From Mycosphaerelloides madeirae (taxonomy: Eukaryota > Ascomycota > Dothideomycetes > Mycosphaerellales > Mycosphaerellaceae), in the NCBI GenBank assembly GCA_002785995.1, contig NHNV01000013.1, forward strand, positions 124,001-188,000: a stretch of 64,000 bases of DNA. The letters run 5' to 3'. This document shows positions 43,319 through 54,761 of this stretch, one piece after another. Under the pieces are notes generated by a model that was not told where the DNA came from, searched no databases, and saw nothing but the letters and a program-made list of their open reading frames with translations. The translations under genes and the position numbers were made by a program. Every line of letters starts with the position of its first letter. Position 1 is the first letter of the stretch.

Positions 43319-45903
43319 TTATCGCTGGGCAGTGTCTGCATTTTCAACGTAAGCAGATTCCTGGAGTGCTTCAGGCGGCGTGACTTGGATGGCGGGATAT
43401 TTCTGAGCAGGCACCTGGACTGAACCCGATTCTGCCGTACTGCCAATCGAAGGTAGCATACAGGAATCCTGCTAGAAGTGATCCACGGATGTCCTTTCAG
43501 TCCACATCAACAAGAGGCTAGGCGGTAAGATCTTCACAACCGCCGAACGAGCCGCTGCCTCTTCCACGAATCTGACCACCTCATCCTTGGCCTCGTCTGT
43601 GGCGTCTATCAGTACCAGAATATTGACCAGCCTTTCCCGAGAGCGAACATTTCTCTTGTATCTGACTGAGTGAATACGAATCGACTTCTGCAGAGCGACA
43701 CGAGCATATTGCTCGGCATGCTTCCAGTCCTCAATACCGCAATAGAGGTCGGCTAGTTCACCGCAAATGCGTCGAATGTATTGATCGTCTCGCGGTTCAG
43801 AAGCCAATGCGAGTTTCAGAAGAATTGCGTACTTCCCGAGATAAGTCTTGGGTCGTCATTTTTCTTCCATTCGAACTCGCCATCGAACAATTTGTGCAGA
43901 GGGTAAATATCTGGGAAAGCACCGGCTGCAGTGCTGACCAATCCATAGTACTGCAGCGTTTCCAGGGCCTCGCAGTATCCCCGAGGGTAATAGGTACCAT
44001 GATCCATTGTGTGAGCAAGGCCAGCGTGTTCTCCAGTCAACAGCTTTGACAGCCGTCCCGTGAGTCTCCAGCTCGAATCATCGTTAGTCCTCTACCATCC
44101 GAAATGCGCCTGCGCGAATCTCGTGTGAAGCTTCGCAATTTCTGCGTTCTCAAGACATGCCAGCAGAGTAAGGAGCTCCATGGCGAACGGCCGCTCATCC
44201 ATCAATCAGTCGAAAGTCTTCTCGAAAGTTGTCAATATAGTCTGCGGACGCGATGACTGCATATAATGGTGATCGTTGCGCATCAGCAGTTTACCCGGGT
44301 CGGAGTTGAGGAGCTCGATGTAGGACGCTGCTACATTGCAGCAGCTGTACACCGTATAGCCGTTTGGATGCTGCCACTGCAATTCGATTTCGATCGTAGC
44401 CGCAGCAAGATGCACGGCGAACGGGAGATGGCCAAGAAGACTTCCGATCTCTAAGCTCAGCCTTTCCAGCTCTTCCGACGTATCTTCAAGCTCCGGGAAC
44501 GCTGCCTTTCGCAAACAATTGGCCGCTTCTGCAGCTTCCATAGACCCCAGGGATTCATGGCCGCAGTGGATTCTCACCGCGATTCGAGAATCGCGAGAAG
44601 TCGCGACAAGGGTACCCGAGACGCCCTTCGGTAGGACATCAGCAATGCCCCAGGTCATGTCATCCACATTATCCAAGACAATAAGCCAATTGTCCCATTC
44701 TTGACGTTCTTGAAGTCATTGGAGAAGTAGGCGCACAAATTTTGACTTCCCCGGCTTCGGTGCTGACAAAAGGTTTATGGAAAGGCTTCGCGTGTCGATG
44801 AAACACAAGCCTCGTCCAAATCTTAGGCACGACTCGACGAAGTCCGCAGGAGATGAGCCGTCTTTCCACAGCACCATGCTGTATTCCTGCCAATGCTTCT
44901 CCATATAGTCCAAGACCAGCTGAGTTTTGCCTGTGCCGGCAACTCCGTGGACTTCGACGGCGTGGCGATAGCTCTGAGATTGTGAATGTTTGCTAAGCTT
45001 GTTCTCCAGGGTCTTGAGCACTGTCGGCCTTTCCGTGAACAGGCCTAAGTCAACACGCTTCTGTTTGATTGGATAGTCATGAAAAAGGATGGAGGATACT
45101 TGGGTCGAGGGGGGTATTTTGAAGTTCGGCTTGTAATACCTGTCAGCGATATACGCTATCTAGGAACCATCCGTTGCCTCCCTGCCACCCGCTAGATGTG
45201 GGAATAGCTTGATGAGTACTTATATCAGCGTCCAGGAGTGGTATTTGTCGAGATCAGTATAGCCCTGCTGGGAGATACTTGGAGAGACTTACGATGGGGA
45301 CCAATGTGCATAATATCGGCCACATAACCTGAACCAATGTTTTGTTTCCCGATGATGTCGCCTGATCCGCTGTGGGCCATGCCGCCCGGGGCAGAGAAGT
45401 AGTTCGTCTGTGTACTGCTGTCGGCATTTGAGGACTCGACCTTAGCAAGCTCCTCGAGAGCATCCTTCAATTCGTCAAGAGGAATGATATTCTTGAAGAT
45501 ATGGAAAGTCGTTATAGTCTGCAAAGCATCCAAAATGCTCCTGAAAAGATTTTCCACCTTGTCACTCCGACCTGGCTTCAGACTCTGCAAAGCCTTCTTG
45601 TACTTCTGCATCTTCCCGCCGCCTTTGACAGGACAGACATGCTCAAAGGTGTGCTTCAGAGCATTGGGTTTTCCTCGCAGGTGAGTAAGCTTGCTTGGAT
45701 GGCTGGCCCATCCCTGCTGCGCTGATCGTAGTTCTCCTTCACGAGCTTGAGGATCCTCAAGACAAGAGGAATACGCTCGTTGACAACTTTGAAAGCCTCC
45801 GACCGGTGGCTAGCGTTATTGGCGATCTTGTAGGTTTCTTGACAACTGGAACAATGGTGACCATCGAGGCGAATAGGCCGATAATCGCGACGGCTTCGAC
45901 CAT
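43319..45903 (-). pseudogene. Decayed NLR-like gene: SesA/HeLo-like N-terminus, NB-ARC, TPR
   Basis: From the ATG at 45903, MVEAVAIIGLFASMVTIV matches the start of fungal NLR N-terminal domains. After frame changes a helical piece (FRSILDALQTITTFHIFKNI) follows, and then a Gly-rich linker (GSGDIIGKQNIGSG) resembling those before fungal NB-ARC domains. The Walker A motif is GVAGTGKTQLVLDY near 44930 and Walker B is WLIVLDNVDD near 44670. A TPR-like end (AEQYARVALQKS) lies near 43700. In-frame stops occur at 44716, 44206, 44092, 43816 and 43472, and a frameshift lies between NB-ARC and TPR. Intact relatives are STAND receptors for non-self recognition. Too many lesions exist for this to be explained by introns. 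Confidence 0.75.
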
Positions 45904-46740
45904 CGTTTCAATATCAGCTCCATGGGCAGCAAATATCGTTGTGTTATGATGTCCTGTCGTTATCGATAGAGTCGAATCAAGGTGTCTGTCGAGCTGTACT
46001 GGTGGACTCAAGGACGGATAGCGCCAATGCTAAAATCGAAGGGAACACTGTCCGCTGTCTTTGCGGCGCTGAGTGATGTCGTTCTTGAGGAGGATGGTAA
46101 GTCGGTATTATATTTCAACCCAATACCTCGCACCGGAGCTTAGACAAACCAGAACCATCTTCACACAGGCAGACTCTCAGCTTTCAAGGCAGTGCACTAA
46201 CCGGTGAAGGTTCCGTAGGTGTATCTTCGTGAGGAAGAGAGATGCATCTTCGCGAGCAAGAGAGGCGGAGCTGTATGCACTGAGAGGGATATGGGGATGA
46301 GGCCGCAAGGCGACGGCCAATTTCGAATCACCCTACAACACCACCCTTACACCAGACAGAATTCGATTAGTAAATCAGCGTCGGCTGATCGTGTCCGTCA
46401 TCTTGCATGAGAATTCTTTGGTCGTGGGTCGTACAGATGAGATCTCCGACCTGGTGCGTTGGGGGAATCGATTTTGACTGTCGACAAACACCGTCCAACG
46501 GATGAGATCAAATACCAGTCAACCCAAGAAAGGGGATGAAGCATCAAAAACTCTCGATACCATCAAACTATCCACATCGAATAGAAGAAACCCAAAAGGA
46601 AACTGTTATCTCACACACAAAAGGGGGTATCCATCCGTCATCCATCTCACAAAATAAATTCATCAGAAATCATCTCCATTTCGCCTCATACACCAATCCT
46701 CATCATTTGTGCTCCAGAAAAATTTCACTCCTGCTTTTCC
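45904..46740. other. Intergenic region between the NLR-like pseudogene and the DUF7053 gene
   Basis: 837 bp with short frames only. It includes the 5' flank of the pseudogene and the 3' flank of the next gene. A short stretch near 46207-46222 resembles the 3' end of 18S rRNA, but too briefly to annotate. Confidence 0.4.
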
Positions 46741-48230
46741 TCAAGAAAAATGCGCCTTGCTCACATGATGACTAACAGCCGCCTCATCGCCCTCAAAAAG
46801 GCTGCACACCGGACACTTGACATTCAACGTCGGCCCGCTGGTACTCGATCTCGACTGCAATGACATCTGCGAGAAACGCTGGTGATCCGGCATGATATTG
46901 CTCGGCGGCGGCGCTTGCTGCTCGGCGGAATATCTGTTGGAACTGCTACTGGTGCTGAGAGGCCAATTGGGTCCATTGAAGGCGGGCTGGCGCTGCTGTA
47001 GCTCGGGCGTCGGGATCGTGGAGGAGTGTTCGCTGTAGTAGCTGAGGCGTTGGGCTGGGTGTTGATCGGCGGGCGGGGGAGGGTTGATGTTGTAGGCTTG
47101 GTATTGGTATTGTTGGTGGTGTTGCTGGGCGGGAGGTTTGAGTTCTTGCGATGGATGACGGGGTGAAGGGTGCAGGTCTTCGGATGGAGTTCGGGAGGAG
47201 GGCTGTGGTGAGGGCGTACCTGCGGTGGTTGTGTTGGTGCTGAACGAAGAATCGCCCGGGAGCTCCGCTGTGAAAGAGAGGCCTCCTGAAGGTTTGAGGG
47301 GGTCTGGGACGTTCTGCGGCTGCTGGTACATGTCTCCTGGCAGCTCGTTGATTGCTGTCATTGAGGACCCGGCTCGTCCATCGGGGCCGTTGTAGCCGTG
47401 TTGCTGGTATTGGGGGACGTACTGACTGCCCCTGTGTTGACTGGCGCTTCTCGCGACATCGTGATAGTTCCCAAATCCTCTCTTATCCAATCTCGGTGAG
47501 GCGAGTCCAGACATAGTAGACATGGTCGGGCTTAGAGGCGGAGAAGGGCCACCACTGACAGAGGAGCCCCCAACAACACTGCCATCGGAAGCATCGCTAT
47601 AGACCGGCTTTGAAGTCTTGAGTTTGCCATCCGCGAACATGGCATGCAGCTTGCCCTCGTCCAGAAGCTCCGCCTTGCGCGCCAATCGCTCAATCATCTT
47701 TCCGGTCGCCTCTTTGGTCTCCTTCTTCACGAAACTCGCCAGCGCAATGTTGCACACAATCTCGACATCTTCCCTCAGATATAACCCGTCAAGCGGTGTA
47801 TCGACTCCCAACTCTCGTGTTTCGCGCGGCTCGCCCGGCTGGTTCCCACCAATGCGATACTTGTTGCGCAAGTCTACGCCCATGGGCGCATAGACGTGCG
47901 ATTGCATGCCATAGGGCAGATCGTGAAAGACGCCTTTGAAGTTGATCTTCTTCTTCATTCCAAAGCCCCAGGTGATGATTTCACTGATCTCGTACCATGT
48001 GGAGAAGTACTCGTCGTTGGGAGCCTGCGCAAGGCCGTCGTCAGCGTCGTACGGGTCGGGCGCATGTGCGCTATACTCACATCTCGCGGCGCTTCGATTC
48101 TGGTACTGCCGGTGACGAGCGGGTTGAGGGCAATGACCTCCTCATGGCTGTGCAGCAGCTCGATGGCCAGCTGGCGCGGCACGTTGGAGGGCAGCGGCGT
48201 TATTTTGGTATACTGAATGCGCTTGCCCAT
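46741..48230 (-). CDS. DUF7053-type protein with C-terminal zinc-finger-like motif
   Basis: Two exons (48081-48230 and 46741-48024, 56 bp GT-AG intron) give 477 residues. The N-terminal 150 residues, with MGKRIQYTKITPLPSNVP, WYEISEIITWGFGMKKKINF and EIVCNIALASFVKKETKEAT, resemble the START/lipid-binding-like domain shared by a group of fungal proteins of unknown function. A long Pro/Gln/Ser-rich disordered region follows (about 200-440). The end, CPVCSLFEGDEAAVSHHVSK, has a CxxC and a His pair in UBZ/C2H2-like spacing. Domain naming is from memory of the family and should be checked. No pathway link to neighbours is evident. Confidence 0.75.
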
Positions 48231-49241
48231 CTTGTGCTATGTCGCGGAGGCGTGAAAGAGGAGTCTTGGAGGTCGGCGTGTTGAAGAAGGAACAACCTCA
48301 CACAGACGAGAGCTGATCAGCTCGACGGATGAGTGAAGGCGCCCAGCCATCGGCCAACAGACGGCATACGCCATCCGCAGCCGCAGTGGCACTTTGCTGA
48401 CAGAGCCCACGTTTCCACCAGGACTCATTTCTCCAGCCCCCGGAAGCTTTGTGTTCCGCGTCTGTTGGGGACGGACGATCAAGCATGTCTGGGGCTCCGG
48501 TGACGTATGCATGGCTTGGGAGGGGTGCCGAAGTCAATATATCTCCAACATCGGACCATGTTCATCGTCGCTTCACAGTAGCCTAGATGTTGATGTGGAA
48601 AGCTTTCCATAGCAACCAGGAGCGTCGGTGTACTTGGGACTGGAGCGAGTCATGGTCAGACATACCGGGCTGCTGGGAACACCGTCGATGGTAAGGCTGG
48701 GTAATGGCAAGGGTGCCACGTGCCAAGCCACCAGTCCATCGCCGGCTAGCATCGTTCGTCGTCATCTCAGGCGTCTCTAGAGTCCCTGGCTGGATGAGAG
48801 AGAGGCCAGGGGACTGACGACGAGAAGAAATTATTTGACAAGTGAGTTGGCGGTTCGCCAATGCCGCCTCATTGCTCAAGAAGAGCTCGCCAACACCAAC
48901 TTGCTGAGACGACTTTGACGCTTCACGACCGCTGCAGAAGAGCGAAGGAGTACTCATTCCTTGCCACTTCTTGATCAGAGTGTTCTCGTATCTTACAATC
49001 CGCTGATCTTGTGTCCAGAGGACCCTCTGCTTGTTTGTCCACGAACGAATCCGCGCCGAGTTGTAATCACAATATTAATGGTATCATCGTTGCGCCTGGA
49101 ACACCTCTTCCTGAACGAAATCCTATACATACATTCACATTGCACCTGTTCCCTGCTTCAAAGCTACCTCCGTCTGTCGCGTACCAATATCCAAATTCCA
49201 TCTGCCCCTATTCATTATCCCATCGCTCTTTACACGTCCAT
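48231..49241. other. Intergenic region with no supported gene
   Basis: About 1 kb upstream of the DUF7053 gene and downstream of the Pmp3-like gene. A 124-codon minus-strand frame (48583-48957) has no recognisable motif and mixed composition. I do not call it a gene. Confidence 0.35.
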
Positions 49242-49761
49242 CTACGGCTTCTGCACCTTATGATCCCCCGCCACAGCCTGCGCATAGCTCGGAGGAACTT
49301 CCTCCCGGTTACTCGACGATCCCGCCGGTGCTGATACCTGGACGGGCTGCGGTTGTTGCGGTTGCGTCGCCGCCGGGAACTGCGCATTCGGCGTACTGCT
49401 GTTCACGGTACCATAGTTCGCGCCCTGCTGAGGAGCATATCGTGCTTGACCGGTCTGAACGTAGTAGTATGTGACGCCGTTGCCGTTGCCGCGCTCGGGA
49501 TCTCGTTGGGCGAGTTGGTCGTAGGTGGGGTCGGGGGTGACGGCGATTATGTACCAGGCGTGGAAGAGGCCCGGGAGGAAGCCGAGACCTGTGGTGTGTT
49601 GTTAGCTGGGGGAGGGAGGAGGGAAGGGGGAGGTGGAGAGACGTACAGCAGAGGGCGATATTGATCAGGCTGTCGGCAGAGCAGATGCCCCTCTTCACCC
49701 ACACGGCGAGCGGGGGAAAGAGGATGGCGATAAGGCCCAGGAAGATGTCGCTGCCACACAT
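49242..49761 (-). CDS. Pmp3-family plasma-membrane proteolipid with extended tail
   Basis: Two exons (49647-49761 and 49242-49588, 58 bp intron) give 153 residues. The first 55 residues are the Pmp3/UPF0057 fold of two hydrophobic segments: DIFLGLIAILFPPLAVWVKR, then INIALCCLGFLPGLFHAWYI. Yeast Pmp3 is a 55-residue plasma-membrane protein that affects membrane potential and cation tolerance. This version adds a cytosolic Gln/Pro-rich tail of about 95 residues ending near a PPSYAQAV motif, a possible WW-domain ligand. Such tails are common in filamentous fungi. It is divergent from mtr3. Confidence 0.9.
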
Positions 49762-49987
49762 GATTAAGGTGGGGTGAGAATGGGAGGAGTGTCGATGTCG
49801 TGGTGGAAGGATAGAAGTGGAAAATGAGGAGATGGCTGCCTGTCAATCTGTGACGAAGTGCGAGTGTGGCGGAGTGCTCGCGTGGCGGTTTTGTTCAACC
49901 TTGTCTTATGGTACGCCGTAGGCAAACAACTTCACCTTACTTTCTATCAAACTCGATCTGCCACATATACCACCCTCCAAGACGGCC

Positions 49988-50914
49988 ATGCAAGCAGACC
50001 GACGGCGCCTCAACGCTCCATCCGGCGGAACCGTACCCCCAGTCTTCTTCAACCCAAAGGAAACCAAAATCACCCGCCCACACCGCACCAGAAACCCCAA
50101 CGAACACCGCAAAATCTTCCTCCGAACAGGCGTCGTGCCCTCAGCAAGTGGCAGTGCATACTACGAAATCCCACCCCAAACCTCCTCAAATCCTGACAAC
50201 CTCCTGGTGCCCTCTTTATCAAGCCTAAAAATCACATGTACGGTCCATGGCCCACGGCCACTTCCTCGAAATGCGGCTTTTAGTCCGAATTTACTCTTGA
50301 CGACGCATGTTAAGTTCGCGCCTTTTGCGACGAGATTACGAAGGGGCTATGTGAGGGATTTGAGTGAGCGCGATCTTGGTGTGCATTTGGAGACGGCATT
50401 GAGAGGGGTTGTTATTGGCGAGCGCTTCCCTAAAGCTGCTTGTGAAGTCGTCATTACCGTGCTGGAGGGCGAGGAGGATGGGTGGTGGGGAGATGGAAAG
50501 GCGGGAGGATGGGGGCTGATGAGTGTCCTTGCTGGCTGCATCACAGTGGCGAGTGCGGCGATTGCTGACGCTGGGATTGACTGTGTGGATCTTGTGTCTG
50601 GAGGTGTGGCGGCTATTACCGCGGGCGCGGAGGAGTGTGCGATCGATCCTGCGCCGCCGGAGGAGCGGATTAAGGCTGCTTGTGTTGTGGGGTATCTGCA
50701 GAGTAGGAATGAGGTGACGGAGATGTGGATGAAGGGAAATGCCGGAGGGAAGACTGAGGAACTGATTGAGAGTGCGGTGAAGGCGGCGAGTATGACGAGG
50801 ACTGTGCTTGCTGAGGCTGTGAAGGAGACAGTACAGGCGAAATTTGGGGTTGATGAGCTTGAGGCCAGTCCAGGCAAGGGAAATGGCGCGAAGGACGTTG
50901 CAATGACCGGATGA
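49988..50914 (+). CDS. mtr3: RNA exosome subunit Mtr3
   Basis: Intron-free 308-residue RNase PH-fold protein. Typical features are LRTGVVPSASGSAYYEI near the N-terminus, ITCTVHGPRPLPR, a Gly-rich middle, and the VLAGCITVASAAIADAGIDC helix of the second half. These match Mtr3 (human EXOSC6), one of six catalytically inactive ring subunits of the nuclear and cytoplasmic exosome that thread RNA to Rrp44 and Rrp6. The length is somewhat above yeast Mtr3. The ATG at 49988 is the first in frame. Confidence 0.88.
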   Translation: MQADRRRLNAPSGGTVPPVFFNPKETKITRPHRTRNPNEHRKIFLRTGVVPSASGSAYYEIPPQTSSNPDNLLVPSLSSLKITCTVHGPRPLPRNAAFSPNLLLTTHVKFAPFATRLRRGYVRDLSERDLGVHLETALRGVVIGERFPKAACEVVITVLEGEEDGWWGDGKAGGWGLMSVLAGCITVASAAIADAGIDCVDLVSGGVAAITAGAEECAIDPAPPEERIKAACVVGYLQSRNEVTEMWMKGNAGGKTEELIESAVKAASMTRTVLAEAVKETVQAKFGVDELEASPGKGNGAKDVAMTG

Positions 50915-51130
50915 AGCACGGGAAAGGATCATGAGCAGCCTTTGTCTGGATTACGATATCCTGCTTTGCGAGTCTACGGCCGATGATGCCAAAAATTTAC
51001 TGGAAGCTATAGCCGAAGCAGAGCGAGTTGGCTCTGGGTCTGGAGCTGGCGATACCATTCCCTGCAGCTTGATTTCCCACCCTCAGACAACTCCGAGATT
51101 TGGCAACTGGACCCGGCCGCTTCCCATCTT

Positions 51131-51799
51131 CTAGAGCACACTCCTCTCCTGAAACTCGAATCTGCCCGTCGCCTTCTGCTCATCCCCATTCGCCTGCTCA
51201 ATAGTGTAGGACTCGTCAGAAAAGTCAAGGACGAGGAAGCGGATAGCTTCAGCACCAACCCCGATCTTCTTAACTCTCTCGCAGAGCACTTCTCGAGCGC
51301 ATGTAAGGTCCAATAATCTCTCATAACTTCTCCTCCAGATCGCACGTCTGGCAGGAGGCCCACCTTGCTTATCGGTAGCTGGACAACAGAAGATATCCAG
51401 CACTCCGAGAAACTTGATTTGCTTCACCGCCGATGTTGGTGGGGACTGTAGCCAGGACATCGCCGCCTTTGCCTCGACTTTGAGAGATTCAATTCTAGGT
51501 CGAGCACTGATTCCGGCCCAGCGACAGACGAAGAGGGTTTGCTGTTAGTTAGCTTCGCTGAATTCTTCGCGGATCTGACGGCATGTGGTGAGGAGAGGTG
51601 GTTGGCGGGTGTAGTTGCGTCGGTTCAGAGCGTGGTTGTAAGAGGTATCGTCGATTCGTTCGATTGGATTGCCGTGCTGATCTCGTTCTGCGGTGAGGAC
51701 GGCGTATGACCAGATCTCGTCACGGAGCCTGCGGGGCAGTTCGAGGAGGTGGCAGCGCGATGTTGATTCGGATGAACTCCACAGTGTGAGTTGCGCCAT
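51131..51799 (-). pseudogene. 2EXR/F-box-like small protein interrupted by a stop codon
   Basis: The N-terminal part, HLLELPRRLRDEIWSYAV followed by QPPLLTTCRQIREE, is the hallmark of a large family of Dothideomycete 2EXR/F-box-like proteins. A TAA at 51545-51547 then interrupts the frame. The same frame continues without another stop as TLFVCRWAGISARPRIESL and on to 51131, as expected for the family's C-terminal half. No plausible intron removes the stop: the only upstream donor gives 38 bp and would delete the conserved TCRQIREE. One nonsense change, for example CAA to TAA, explains it. A shortened product from 51799 to 51545 remains possible. Confidence 0.6.
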
Positions 51800-51850
51800 G
51801 GTGTTGTGATCTTTGTTAGCATGTGTAGCAGATAGTGGCGAGTAGTACAA

Positions 51851-52304
51851 GTCCTACGCGGAGTCGAGTGGTGTATTTGCCATGTTGAAACATGTCGAGT
51901 TGAATGTAGAAGTTTGAGAGGAGGATCGAGTACTTAAAGAAGAAGCGGGAGTGTGCACAGACCAGCGGCATGTGGTGCAAGAGTGCGCCATCGTGTATAG
52001 GAGTTGTAGGTAAATGGCAGCATTAGCATGTGCGTCTGCTGTTATGTAGACTAGACATATGATAATGTTATATAATCAAATGGATTCAATCACATGTGAT
52101 GAGCCTAGGGTGTGAAATGCCCAGCTTGCATGGGTTTCTGGAGTTGAAGGCTCCCAAATCTGCTAACATCTGTTTCCTTTGATTGCTGCTTGAAAGAGAG
52201 TACCTGTTTGTGTCTCTCTCCTGCGTGCAGATGCTTTCTCTGACCAGTGTCCCTGTCATCCTCATCGCAATATCCTCTCCCCTGTGTGCAACGCGTTGAA
52301 AGCA
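51851..52304. other. Intergenic region
   Basis: 454 bp of AT-rich sequence between the 2EXR-like fragment and the regulator gene. No gene or repeat was recognised. Confidence 0.4.
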
Positions 52305-54203
52305 TCACCCATACAACGTCTCCAGCCTCTGCTCAATCATAACATCCATCCAATGCACAGCTTCCAAACCCTCCCAATTGACCCTCATTTCCGTCTGTAA
52401 GTCCGATCGATTCCACACCTCCTGCACCAACTTCGCTCCGCGCTGTATAGCGACCAGCCCAAGCTGTCGATGCGCATGTAAGATTTGTTGGCGGACGTTC
52501 TCCCGCCACCAGTCAACCGCAGGATCTGCTGTGGAGCCGCCGATACTATGCTGAAGGGCGCTACCGGCTGATATATACGCCATGGCAAGGACGGTGGAAG
52601 TTCCAGACTCGTGGGGGAGATCGGAGATGATTGTAAGAGCACTTGTTGCCAGGTCGAAGACTAAGCCTTGTTTTATTTGAGTTTGAGGTGCGAGGGAAGG
52701 GAAGGCTTGGTACAGTTCCAAAAGAATGATGTATCTGTAGATCTTCGCGACGTCGCAGAGGTGGCTTAAGGGAGTATTTGCGTCTCCGGTATCTTCCATC
52801 GTGTCTCGAGGCGGTAGGGTATAGCTCCGAACGGTCTCATGGACCTTTCGGGCATCTTCAAAAAGTCCGGAGTTATCCTCAGTTGCCATTGGACAACCTC
52901 TTTTGATTTGTGCCAGCTTTGCAAGCACTCGCTTTTGTCGGAGGAGGATGCCAGTCTGTGCGAGGTATATGAAGATTGGGGTACTGACGCCAGTCCATGA
53001 ATTAGGGAAGATCGTCTGGCCTTCGGGCATGATACCAAAGGGAAGGAGGTAACCGACGACATCCATGGCCTGATCTGTGAGAAATGAGGCTAGGCACTCC
53101 CAATACGCCATCGAGCCAACAATGAAGCTCTGCTCGCGATCGAGAATCACTGCTTCACCGTCCGAATCAACAAGACCTTGCTCGGCTGACCATGCTTGGA
53201 AGAGGACGCGAGCTCCTTGAAGGTGTGATAGAGCATATTTTGTAGGGTCGTGCCATGCCTTTGCGGTCAGCAATATTCACACTCAACGTGTACGAGAACT
53301 CACAGAAGTCATCCCGAGAATGATAGTGCCTAGCAATATCTGATACCTGGCAGAAGGGACCATAACTTCCGCACTACCATCCTGCAGTGCAAGTCTTGCC
53401 ATTTCCTCCTGGAGCATATTGACGGCTTTCGTTTGATATGTTAAGGTTGCTGTGCTCATCTGTTGGCTGTAATTTGACAAGTGTGCGGCAGACATGCTCA
53501 TCAGGCAATGGAAGATGTGGGGTGAGAACTCCAGGCTCTGTGGGATGTCTGTCCGATATGGGTTGGTAGGTGAATCGAAGCAAGACATGATACGGCAGGC
53601 AGAGCTGAAGTAATGCAGCATCACGGCCTCTGCATGTTCGTCTCCATCTCCCATGCACGAGACAGTCCAGTTTGTGAGTTGGTAGTCCCATCCGGGTTTT
53701 ACGATTGAATCTTGTATCAAGTTCTCTTGGCATGTATCTTGATCGACCTCTTTGAATGGCCTTTCGACATCTACGTGAAGGCCTTCGAACAGATCTCCCT
53801 GGAAGTCAACGGATGCCTCTAGTGAACTTCGGCTCTGGACAGACCGTTCTTCACTCGGCTGCGGATCAGCTGTATCCAATTTTGGGTGCTGATTTTGCAG
53901 TACTGATGGAGTGAGCCCAGTCTCTGGACGCTCGTGTCCCGTGGGTACTTCGTCCTGCTGAGAGGCATCTGGGAGAAGGAGTTGCGTTCGCTGCTCATCG
54001 CTTCTCTGCTTTCCCACAGGCTTCAACCGCTCGTACTTGGTGGACCACTTCAATTGGCGAGTGTAGCCAGGGCACTGAATACCACGACGAAGGCAATTCT
54101 TGCACGCAGGTCGTGACTCGTCGCATTTCATCCGTTTCTTTTTGCAGGCCGGACAGCCCGATCGGCTCTTGCTCATCTTGGTGCCTGCCTTGACTTCTCC
54201 CAT
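52305..54203 (-). CDS. Zn(II)2Cys6 transcription factor
   Basis: Two exons (53304-54203 and 52305-53258, 45 bp GT-AG intron) give 617 residues. The binuclear zinc cluster is at residues about 17-45: CPACKKKRMKC, then CKNCLRRGIQCPGY, with all six Cys in place. A basic linker follows (RQLKWSTKYERLK), then a polar region, and a helical fungal_trans-type effector half (for example MSMSAAHLSNYSQQMSTATL). It binds DNA as a nuclear regulator; targets are unknown. It is about 25 kb from the polyketide cluster, beyond conserved genes, so I do not treat it as cluster-specific. It is divergent from the histidine kinase gene with about 560 bp between. Confidence 0.92.
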
Positions 54204-54761
54204 CCTGAAATTATCTCCTCGTAGCGCGGGTCACTGAGAAACGCTTAGGAGAAGGCGTTGCAAACAGGTTTACCTTATCACCACCAAATTGGCCGATGAC
54301 TCTGCCGAATGCCGTATGCGAGTATACCAATGCCGTGCGGTACCAAGCGTACCTGAGGCCGATGGCTAGCTTGTTCAACTCTCGCCAGCCACTTCTTCCG
54401 ACGAGCATGATCGCGTTTTCTGTGATGAGTTTAATCTTTCCAACCCCACAACCAACGATCACTCGCGATGTGTGGTGTCTTTGTTGTGATACAGAAGCGG
54501 AACTCGGTCCGGGGATTTCCTCCTAGGAGACGAATCCCTGCAAAAGCTTATTATTAAGTCGCATTCGCCGTGCATCTAGAACACGGGAGGAGGAGTCGCC
54601 AGCCGCGTGCTTCCACGCGACCAGTTGCTGCTTCTTCTCTCGGGGCGTAGACGCCATCAAGGCCGTAGATACCATTCAGCAAGAGCCTTATGTTGTATGG
54701 AAGGAGTCCGCTCGATCGATGATTACGATCGCAACCAGCGCAGAGCCGCTTCCCTTTGACA
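54204..54761. promoter_or_regulatory. Divergent promoter of the Zn2Cys6 gene and the histidine kinase
   Basis: About 560 bp between two divergent starts. A TTG lies in frame just upstream of the kinase ATG at 54762 and is unlikely to be used. No specific site could be named. Confidence 0.45.

Noticed and set aside
46207..46235. Fragment of 18S rRNA 3' end
   Set aside because: AAGGTT-CCGTAGGTG resembles the conserved 18S end, but the match is about 15 bases with a gap and the flanks do not continue it.
52305..54203. Cluster-specific regulator of the polyketide genes
   Set aside because: It is separated from the cluster by about 25 kb of unrelated genes.
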